From NCBI GenBank assembly GCA_027593175.1, contig JAQCJI010000015.1, forward strand, positions 1-46,765: a stretch of DNA of 46,765 bases. The letters are read 5' to 3'. The stretch is from Bacteroidota bacterium (GTDB lineage Bacteria; Bacteroidota; Bacteroidia; Cytophagales; Cyclobacteriaceae). Under the pieces are notes generated by a model. That model was not told the DNA's origin. It did no database searches and saw only the letters and a program-made list of their open reading frames with translations. Both the position numbers and the translations under genes were made by a program. Shown here in pieces: positions 40,574 through 46,765 of the stretch (positions are counted from its first letter, which is position 1; each line of letters begins with the position of its first letter).

Positions 40574-40912
40574 TTAATTGACTACAAAGATGGGAGTTAT
40601 CCCTACAAATCCGAAACCACTTGTCAAATGAAAACTTACTTTTTTTTCAAATAATTTAAAATGGCTAGACCGGATGCTACTCCATGTATTTCGATAACCT
40701 TCTGTTTGAATTTCATAAGATTTACGCTTGATTAACCTCGTGCCTTGTAATATAAATTTATTGCCTACAGCACCATTAACATCAACGGATCCTCCCGACA
40801 AGTTGATGTGAACCCCAACATACCGATCCTTTGGGTCTTGCGTGATCACTTGAATTTTGTGGGCACCAAATTTGGTTGTGGGATGGCCCAGTGTGGAGCT
40901 TAAACTATACAC
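40574..40912 (-). CDS. Uncertain small ORF, possibly a gene remnant
   Basis: The frame is open from after a TAG near 40978 to 40574, but the only start inside is a GTG at 40912 (112 residues). Upstream in-frame sequence still reads like protein ([14 protein letters not shown]), so this may be the 3' part of a decayed gene. The product is strand-rich ([22 protein letters not shown]) and ends in a hydrophobic strand [13 protein letters not shown]. There is no signal peptide from the GTG start. No family recognised. It ends 10 bases before the following surface-protein gene. Confidence 0.35.
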   Translation of the reverse strand: MYSLSSTLGHPTTKFGAHKIQVITQDPKDRYVGVHINLSGGSVDVNGAVGNKFILQGTRLIKRKSYEIQTEGYRNTWSSIRSSHFKLFEKKVSFHLTSGFGFVGITPIFVVN

Positions 40913-41066
40913 CTTGACGGTACTGCTGTTCGCTCCTGCTCTCTTTCTCTGTCCAGCGTGGGTAGTTCCGAACTAACTACCATCGAAGGGCTTTCTGATG
41001 TACAGGATTTAAGTTTTGGTAGTTGTGAAACGGAGGATCCCTCCAAAACGCTACACCTCTAAAAAA

Positions 41067-43577
41067 TTAATTTGGATCCACATCCACGATCCAGCGGACC
41101 GATCGAAATTCTGGGATGGCTTGCAGGTCTTCCAAAATTTTGGACAAGCGCTCCTTAAATACGGATTGGGTATCGCCTTGTCGGTCCAACTTGATCAAGG
41201 ACTCCAATTGGTACAGGTTTTTGATCCGGGCAATGCTTCCCTTTTCAGGGCCCAGGACTATTTTTTTGAGTGCAAGATTTGACATTTCTCGATGCAGTGC
41301 ATGGGCTGCCTTCTCGGCCGTCCCATAGACCGCATGTCGCGTGGTGATCTTTACTAACTTGACAAACGGTGGATAGTAGAAAGCCTTGCGATCTTTCAAC
41401 TCTTGCTCGTAAAAATCTGCATAATCCCCATGGATTACGTTTTTATAAAGCTCGGTCTCTGGATTACGTGTTTGGATCACCACATGGCCTTGCGCAACTC
41501 TTCGGCCTGCCCTACCCGCCACTTGAGTAATCTGCTGAAAGGCCCGCTCTCCCGATCGAAAATCAGGGAAATTCAAAATCCGATCCCCATCCCAAATGCC
41601 AACTACCGTCACTCGTCCAAAATCCAGCCCTTTGGTGATCATTTGGGTGCCTACGAGGATGTCGATTTGGCCTGCAGCAAACTCATCCAAGACGCGTTGG
41701 TACCCATACTTGGATCGGGTGGTATCCAAATCCATTCGTCCCATCCGTGCTTCGGGGAAAAGTAGGGCCAAAGACTCTTCAATTCGTTCGGTGCCCATTC
41801 CCTGCGTGCTGAGCTGATTACTTCCACAGGCCGGACAGCTGGATGGAATTTTCTCCTTATAGCCACAATAGTGGCAGCGAAGTTCGGCGGCAAACTGATG
41901 GTAGGTCAAACTCACATCGCACTGCACGCATTGCCCGGTCCAGCCACAATCTTCACACTGCATGAAAGGAGCATAGCCCCGGCGATTTTGAAAGATAAGC
42001 ACCTGCTCTTGGTTTTCGAGGGCACGCTGAATCTGCTCGCGCAACACACGCGTGGTATCGAGTTTGAGTAAGTTTTTCTTCCGGTCTACCCCAAGATCTG
42101 CTAAGTGGTATTCTGGCAAGGTAGCCTTACCAAAGCGCTCCGAGAGTTGCACCAACCCATACTTCCCCTGGCTGGCATTGAAATAAGATTCAAAAGAAGG
42201 GGTTGCAGATCCCAAAAGCGTGTGCGCTTGGTGTACGTAGGCCAGCATGATGGCTGCATCGCGAGCATGGTAGCGAGGTGCAGGGTCAAACTGCTTATAA
42301 CTGGGTTCGTGTTCCTCATCCACAATCACCAATCCTAGGCTATCAAAAGGCAAAAACAAGGAGGAACGCACGCCTACCACAAAGGAGAAACGGCCATTCA
42401 ACACCCCATTCCACACCTCCACACGCTCGTTGTCCGAATACTTGGAATGGTACACGCCCATACTGGATCCAAATACTTGTTTGAGCCTTCCGACCAGCTG
42501 CGTGGTCAACGCTATTTCAGGAAGGAGTAAAAGCACTTGAGAACCACTGCCTAGGGCCTCCTGAATCAATTTGATGTAGATCTCCGTTTTGCCAGCACCG
42601 GTGATGCCCTGAAGGAGGACGGTTTGCTTCCCTTCAAAATGTGCCTTGATTTGATCCATTGCCACCTGCTGGGCTTCCGACAGGTCTGAAGCCTCCCGCT
42701 CGGCTGCTTCCTCTGGGATGCGGTCCACCAACTGGGTGTAGGATTCGAGCACCCCATTTTTAATCAAGGTCTTTAGGGAGCTTTCAGAATCTCCCTCCTC
42801 CAATACGCTGGCCTTGGCTAGGCCTTTTGCATTCAACTCAGGGCGCTGATGCACGGGGAGGTCGCGCAAAAATTTGAGCAGAATCGCTTCCTGCTTGGGC
42901 TTAGATTGAAGCTCCTCAAATAGCCCCTCCAAGGCTCCCGGTGCCAGGTAGTTCGCATTCAAGCGCAGCCTGGTCTCGATCTTGGGGCTGTATTTTTCTT
43001 GCACCTTTTCAAAAATCAAAATCGCCTCCTTGGCCACCAAACTCTTCAGAATGGGATGGATGGCCTTTACGCCAAGGAGCTGCTCGCAGTCTTCGTAGCT
43101 GAGTTCATCTTTGGTAGCTAAGGCTTCTAGTATTTTTTCTTCCCGCACATCCAAGGGATAGGGGGAGGTTTCGGGATCAAACTCAGGATGGAGTTGGATT
43201 TTACTTTCGGAGGAAAGTCGTAGTCCTGAGGGAAGGGCGGCACCCATGACCTCTCCGATATGGCAGCAGTAGTAGGAAGCCATCCACACCCAAAAGCGAA
43301 TTTGCAGGGGATTGACGCTGGGCTGATCCTCGAGCAGATCCAATACTGGCTTGGCCTCGTATGCTTGGGGAGGGCTGTGGTGTACCCGGCCGATGATGCC
43401 GGTGAGGACTTTTTTCTTCCCAAATTGAACCAGCACCCGACAGCCAATCTGAAGCAGGGGCTGAAGCGGTTTGGGCACCTTGTAGGTAAACATCCGTGGA
43501 ATGGGAACGGGCAAAATAACGTCCACGAAATGATTTTCGTCAAAAGAAGATGAAGGTTCTGGAAATAGTTTGTCCAC
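41067..43577 (-). CDS. priA: Primosomal protein N' / replication-restart helicase PriA
   Basis: 3'-to-5' superfamily-2 helicase that reloads the replisome at stalled forks. It is ~836 residues long. The N-terminal 3'-end-binding domain starts at PRMFTYKVPKPL. Walker A is in LLQGITGAGKTEIY and motif II in VIVDEEHEPSYKQ. The zinc-binding strap has eight Cys in four CxxC pairs: CEDC, CVQC, CHYC and CPAC. Motifs V and VI are GTQMITKGLDF and QVAGRAGR. The start must be GTG 43577 or TTG 43580, because an in-frame stop lies a few bases upstream and no ATG precedes the N-terminal domain. It begins within five bases of the stop of the DUF255 gene, so it is co-transcribed. Confidence 0.95.
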   Translation of the reverse strand: MDKLFPEPSSSFDENHFVDVILPVPIPRMFTYKVPKPLQPLLQIGCRVLVQFGKKKVLTGIIGRVHHSPPQAYEAKPVLDLLEDQPSVNPLQIRFWVWMASYYCCHIGEVMGAALPSGLRLSSESKIQLHPEFDPETSPYPLDVREEKILEALATKDELSYEDCEQLLGVKAIHPILKSLVAKEAILIFEKVQEKYSPKIETRLRLNANYLAPGALEGLFEELQSKPKQEAILLKFLRDLPVHQRPELNAKGLAKASVLEEGDSESSLKTLIKNGVLESYTQLVDRIPEEAAEREASDLSEAQQVAMDQIKAHFEGKQTVLLQGITGAGKTEIYIKLIQEALGSGSQVLLLLPEIALTTQLVGRLKQVFGSSMGVYHSKYSDNERVEVWNGVLNGRFSFVVGVRSSLFLPFDSLGLVIVDEEHEPSYKQFDPAPRYHARDAAIMLAYVHQAHTLLGSATPSFESYFNASQGKYGLVQLSERFGKATLPEYHLADLGVDRKKNLLKLDTTRVLREQIQRALENQEQVLIFQNRRGYAPFMQCEDCGWTGQCVQCDVSLTYHQFAAELRCHYCGYKEKIPSSCPACGSNQLSTQGMGTERIEESLALLFPEARMGRMDLDTTRSKYGYQRVLDEFAAGQIDILVGTQMITKGLDFGRVTVVGIWDGDRILNFPDFRSGERAFQQITQVAGRAGRRVAQGHVVIQTRNPETELYKNVIHGDYADFYEQELKDRKAFYYPPFVKLVKITTRHAVYGTAEKAAHALHREMSNLALKKIVLGPEKGSIARIKNLYQLESLIKLDRQGDTQSVFKERLSKILEDLQAIPEFRSVRWIVDVDPN

Positions 43578-43581
43578 CAAA

Positions 43582-45612
43582 TTAGTTCAACTGAGGTACC
43601 AATGTAAGTGCATCCTCGACCGTTGCCACAGGCCTACGACAACTCCGATTTACACATACGTAAATTAAGGCATTTCCTTCGGTATCGCCCCCTTTTCCAT
43701 GAAGAAGTGGGACGCTGTCTGTCGGAGATTCCGACCAGGCCAGCACCGCATTGGGAAGGTAGTTGGCTAGCAGCTCCAGCGCTTTTTCCTTTGCTCCCCT
43801 ACCCACAATAGCAATCTCTGCTGTGGGCACCAAACTCTCCAAGTAGAAGTTGGCCCAATTGCACAAAAAGCCAGGTTCCTTCAAAATAAGTTCCTTCATT
43901 CCACCCAGCATACGCGCCGCGATTTTCCCATAATTCTCCTGGTAGGTAAGTAGGGAAAGTTGATGTAAGCTACGTGCAAGGATGGAGTTGGAGGCAGGGA
44001 TGACGTTGTCAAAGAGTTCTTTTTTGTTGGCGATTAATTTTTCAGCACTTGGGTCAGAAAAGTAGAAATAGCCATCTTCAGGGTCATAAAATCGCGCCAA
44101 GGTGATGTTTGCAAGGGATTGGGCAAAAGCCAAAAACTGCTCTTCCCCGCAGGTAGAATAGGCCATCAATGCCGCCTTGAGCAGGGCTGCATAGTCTTCC
44201 AAGAAGGCGGGCGTGTAGGCCTCCCCATTTTTGTAGCTGCGGTACAGCGTGCCGTCTCGAAAGAGTTTTTGTTGGACAAAGTTCAGGTTGCGCAGGGCAA
44301 GCTCCAAATACTCCTCTTCCCCAGAGGCCAGGTAGGCTTGGATCAAGCCTGCATCCAGGAGGCCATTCCAGCCTGCAAGGACCTTATCGTCCTTGCCAGG
44401 GTATATCCTTTGGTTACGATGCTGGAGCAAATTGGCTTTTTGAGCGCTGAGCTTATCGAGAAAGGTCTCGAGGGGGATTTCCTGATCCTTGGCCACCTGT
44501 TCATAGGACTCCACTTGGAAGAGAATGTTTACCCCCTCCTCCCAGTTGCCCGCTGGCTTCAAGGAATACAGGTCGCTAAACCAGGGAAATTCAGGGCCGA
44601 GTAGTTCTTCTAATTCGGTATAAGCCCAGGTATAAAACTTCCCTTCTACCCCTTCGCTGTCCGCATCTTGGGCTGCGTGAAAGCCGCCTTCTTCTTGCAT
44701 CATCTCAGACAGGAGCCAGTCTTTGGTTTCCCGTACTTTTTCCAAGTAAAACCGATCCTTACTGACCTGATAGGCTTTGGCGTAGAGTTCGAGCAGCTGC
44801 CCGTTATCGTAACCCATCTTTTCAAAGTGGGGGGCAAACCATTCCCCATCGACGGAATAGCGGGCAACGCCCGCTCGTAGGTGATCGTAGATCCCTCCCA
44901 TCCCTATTTTTCGGAGCGTAAAAAACACGGCTTTTTGCAGGTCTACTCGTGAAGCTAGGAGGGCATAATCTAGAACAAAGTGCCAGATGGCCGGCATGGG
45001 AAACTTAGGAACACGGTTCATCCCTCCCCATTCCGGATCAAATTGGGATGAAAGCTTGGCGATAACCTCCACCAATTCATCTGGATCCAAGTCCCCTTCT
45101 CCGGCTTGGATTCCGTACTTGTCCGTTTCCTTGTGGTTGAGACTCCGTCCAAATCCCTCGGCACTTTCTGCCAGCTGATCCGGATGGGCGGCGTAGGCAT
45201 CGGCAATGCTACCTAGGAGCTGCTTCCACTTGCCATTGGGAAAATAGGTGCCCCCGTAGAACGGCTTTTGGTTGGGCATCAAGAAAACATTCAAAGGCCA
45301 GCCTCCCTGAAGTCCCATAGCCTGTACAGCATCCATGTAGATATTGTCCAAGTCCGGACGCTCCTCGCGGTCGATTTTGATGCAGACAAAATGGGCATTC
45401 ATCAGTTCCGCCGTTGCGGCATCTTCGAAGCTTTCCTTCTCCATCACATGGCACCAGTGGCAAGCGGAGTAGCCAATGGAGACCAAGATGGGCTTATTTT
45501 CTTCGCTTGCTCGCGTCAACGCCTCAGGTCCCCATGGGTACCATTCCACGGGGTTGTGCGCGTGTTGCAGGAGGTAAGGACTTTGGGAATTGAGGAGTCG
45601 GTTAGGGGACAT
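43582..45612 (-). CDS. DUF255/thioredoxin-domain protein (YyaL-like)
   Basis: A 676-residue cytoplasmic protein of the YyaL/SPATA20 family. The N-terminal ~165 residues are a DsbH-like thioredoxin domain: [14 protein letters not shown], the CHWC redox motif in [35 protein letters not shown], and [23 protein letters not shown]. The remainder is an (alpha/alpha)6-barrel like N-acylglucosamine 2-epimerase (about 190-620). Enzyme activity is not established for the family. ATG at 45612. It lies between the GSCFA gene (28-base gap) and priA (stop and start almost touch), so these three probably share a transcript. Confidence 0.94.
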   Translation of the reverse strand: MSPNRLLNSQSPYLLQHAHNPVEWYPWGPEALTRASEENKPILVSIGYSACHWCHVMEKESFEDAATAELMNAHFVCIKIDREERPDLDNIYMDAVQAMGLQGGWPLNVFLMPNQKPFYGGTYFPNGKWKQLLGSIADAYAAHPDQLAESAEGFGRSLNHKETDKYGIQAGEGDLDPDELVEVIAKLSSQFDPEWGGMNRVPKFPMPAIWHFVLDYALLASRVDLQKAVFFTLRKIGMGGIYDHLRAGVARYSVDGEWFAPHFEKMGYDNGQLLELYAKAYQVSKDRFYLEKVRETKDWLLSEMMQEEGGFHAAQDADSEGVEGKFYTWAYTELEELLGPEFPWFSDLYSLKPAGNWEEGVNILFQVESYEQVAKDQEIPLETFLDKLSAQKANLLQHRNQRIYPGKDDKVLAGWNGLLDAGLIQAYLASGEEEYLELALRNLNFVQQKLFRDGTLYRSYKNGEAYTPAFLEDYAALLKAALMAYSTCGEEQFLAFAQSLANITLARFYDPEDGYFYFSDPSAEKLIANKKELFDNVIPASNSILARSLHQLSLLTYQENYGKIAARMLGGMKELILKEPGFLCNWANFYLESLVPTAEIAIVGRGAKEKALELLANYLPNAVLAWSESPTDSVPLLHGKGGDTEGNALIYVCVNRSCRRPVATVEDALTLVPQLN

Positions 45613-45640
45613 GTAAAATTTTTATTTTCACTTGGAGAAC

Positions 45641-46615
45641 TTAGCGTTGCAGTCTGGATTTTACGTCTTGGATTTCTTCAGAAAAATCAAATTCGTCCTG
45701 CAATCGTTCCAGTTTGCCCAGTATATTTTGAAGGAACTTGCGATGCGCTTCGGAATCTGGGTTAAGGGAACGGTGTGCCAGTTCGAGCTGTATTTTTTGA
45801 ATTTCGGCCACTTTTTGTTGGGTAGTTTGCATAAAAATAGCTTGCTGCCACTTTTTCCAGATGTAGTTTTCCGCTTCCTCCGTAGGGTGTACCAAATCCG
45901 CTTTGTAGAAGCGGTAATCGCGAAGCTCATCTACCAGAATCTCGTAAGCAGGGAAGTAAGTGACCGCCTCCAGCTGTTGCTCCAGCTGGGCACAAAGCAC
46001 GCGTAGGAGGCTCTTGCTCAACTGATTTTCGGAGATCCCTTCCTTGGTATGGCGAACAGGGCTGAGTGTCAGGATGATTTGAAGATTTGGATACCCCTGA
46101 AGCAGGGCTTCCAATACTGATCCTAGTCCAGCTACTAGTTCTTCTAGGGTGGAAAGTTTCTTTTCAAAGAGATCTGCTGGCTGTTTATGGCAGTTGGCCA
46201 CTCGTCCAAACTCCTTGTGCATGTAGATCCAGGCGGTCCCGAGGGTAAGTACTAGATGGGAAGCCTCCTTTAGATAATGATGCAAGCGGAGCATTTGGCG
46301 GGTAAAGTTTTCTTCCAATTCGGCCCGAGTGTCACCCCTCACGTCGGAATGGGCTGCATAGTGCACAAAAAGACCTTCGCGCTCCACTATTCCGGCTGGA
46401 TTCATGGGTGCAGCAGGAACGGCTTGTTTGAGGAGATCTGTCAAGTTGAGCGGGTGAAAAAGCGTCCCAAAGGGATTGATAAGAACATCAAACTTGGCCT
46501 CCCGCATCTTTTTACCGATGGTTTGTGCAAAGCAAGAGCCCAGGCTCAGCACCTTGGAGCTGTGGCTAATGGGAAAAGGAGATGAAGGAATAGGAAAATC
46601 AATCGACCAACGCAT
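45641..46615 (-). CDS. GSCFA domain protein
   Basis: A 324-residue protein with the family's signature LGSCFAQTIGKKMREAKFDVLINPFGTLFHP near the N-terminus. GSCFA proteins look like SGNH/GDSL hydrolases, with the Ser of GSC as a candidate nucleophile. Other conserved pieces are LVLTLGTAWIY, ILTLSPVRH and a late Asp/His pair in ADLVHPTEEAENYIW. No signal peptide is visible. Substrate unknown. ATG at 46615. First gene of the probable GSCFA-DUF255-priA transcript. Confidence 0.93.
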   Translation of the reverse strand: MRWSIDFPIPSSPFPISHSSKVLSLGSCFAQTIGKKMREAKFDVLINPFGTLFHPLNLTDLLKQAVPAAPMNPAGIVEREGLFVHYAAHSDVRGDTRAELEENFTRQMLRLHHYLKEASHLVLTLGTAWIYMHKEFGRVANCHKQPADLFEKKLSTLEELVAGLGSVLEALLQGYPNLQIILTLSPVRHTKEGISENQLSKSLLRVLCAQLEQQLEAVTYFPAYEILVDELRDYRFYKADLVHPTEEAENYIWKKWQQAIFMQTTQQKVAEIQKIQLELAHRSLNPDSEAHRKFLQNILGKLERLQDEFDFSEEIQDVKSRLQR

Positions 46616-46683
46616 GGGGTGAAGTTAAGCAGGGATGGGCAATTCGTGTATTTTTTTTATTTCAAATCTCTAAATCCCCCCTG

Positions 46684-46700
46684 CCCCCTTAAGAAGGGGG
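46684..46700. repeat. C-rich/G-rich hairpin CCCCCTTAAGAAGGGGG
   Basis: A 7-bp stem with loop AAG lies upstream of the GSCFA gene, inside a CCCCC/GGGGG-rich stretch (about 46674-46703). It looks like an interspersed palindromic repeat. The rest of 46616-46765 holds no gene I can see. Confidence 0.6.
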
Positions 46701-46765
46701 AATCGCCCAGATAGGTCTTCAAATAAATACTTTTAACTCAAAAATTTAATCCATAACTAATGTTT

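Noticed and set aside
40574-41066. Toxin-immunity pair (Rhs-type C-terminus plus immunity gene)
   Set aside because: No Rhs core, PxxxxDPxGL junction or known toxin motif could be read, and the neighbour has a signal peptide, unlike a cytoplasmic immunity protein.
44119-44604. 161-residue plus-strand ORF inside the DUF255 gene
   Set aside because: Antisense shadow; the DUF255 frame is continuous and family-like.
45268-45765. 165-residue plus-strand ORF across the DUF255/GSCFA border
   Set aside because: Overlaps two well-supported minus-strand genes and has no recognisable domain.

Overview
The window looks like chromosomal DNA of a Gram-negative Bacteroidota, most likely a Cytophagales member of the Cyclobacteriaceae type. 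This is an inference from gene content. The evidence is LpxK (lipid A), a large Bacteroidota-style porin, a carboxypeptidase-regulatory-domain/TonB-type beta-barrel protein, GSCFA and DUF2141 proteins, a C4 zinc-ribbon coiled-coil protein, the classical menaquinone pathway, little Shine-Dalgarno sequence, frequent TTG/GTG starts, and several TAnnTTTG -7 promoter elements. No rRNA, tRNA, CRISPR array, insertion sequence or prophage was found by eye.

Layout. 1-457 is the 3' end of mtaB. 458-892 and 2906-3304 are two islands of GC-rich palindromic repeats on either side of a glycogen branching enzyme gene (glgB). Then, all on the minus strand: katG, a secreted alpha/beta hydrolase, a lone MacB/FtsX-type permease, and an lpxK-porin pair. 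From 11815 the plus strand carries a NIF3-family gene with a zinc-ribbon coiled-coil gene, then a small secreted protein that overlaps a convergent histidine-phosphatase gene.

14907-28635 is a menaquinone region split by other genes. menI-menF-menD form a tightly overlapping operon. A GH16 glucanase lipoprotein, a decayed LysR regulator and a complete histidine-utilisation cluster (hutH, hutI, hutU, hutG) follow. Then come menB (minus) and menE (plus) with a DUF2141 gene. Together the hut enzymes convert histidine to glutamate via urocanate, imidazolonepropionate and formiminoglutamate. The men enzymes convert chorismate to DHNA; menC, menH and menA are not in the window.

28632-31148 holds a 2OG-Fe(II) oxygenase divergent from an unknown protein, then an XRE-S24 LexA/CI-like regulator translationally coupled to an 85-residue unknown protein. 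Two matched 17-bp dyads lie in front of that pair. 31484-34916 encodes an outer-membrane beta-barrel receptor and a TlpA-type thioredoxin. 34930-39675 is a molybdenum-cofactor cluster on the minus strand (moaA, moeA, a TauE/SafE permease, moaD, moeB-rhodanese, moaE) without moaC. After a poorly recognised pair (39740-40978), the window ends with priA, a DUF255/thioredoxin-domain protein and a GSCFA protein.

Most of the window is ordinary housekeeping and metabolism. I found no clearly new multi-gene system. The best leads are the XRE-S24/small-protein module with its tandem operator-like sites, the palindromic repeat islands around glgB, the decayed LysR gene next to hut, and the TauE permease embedded in the Moco operon.
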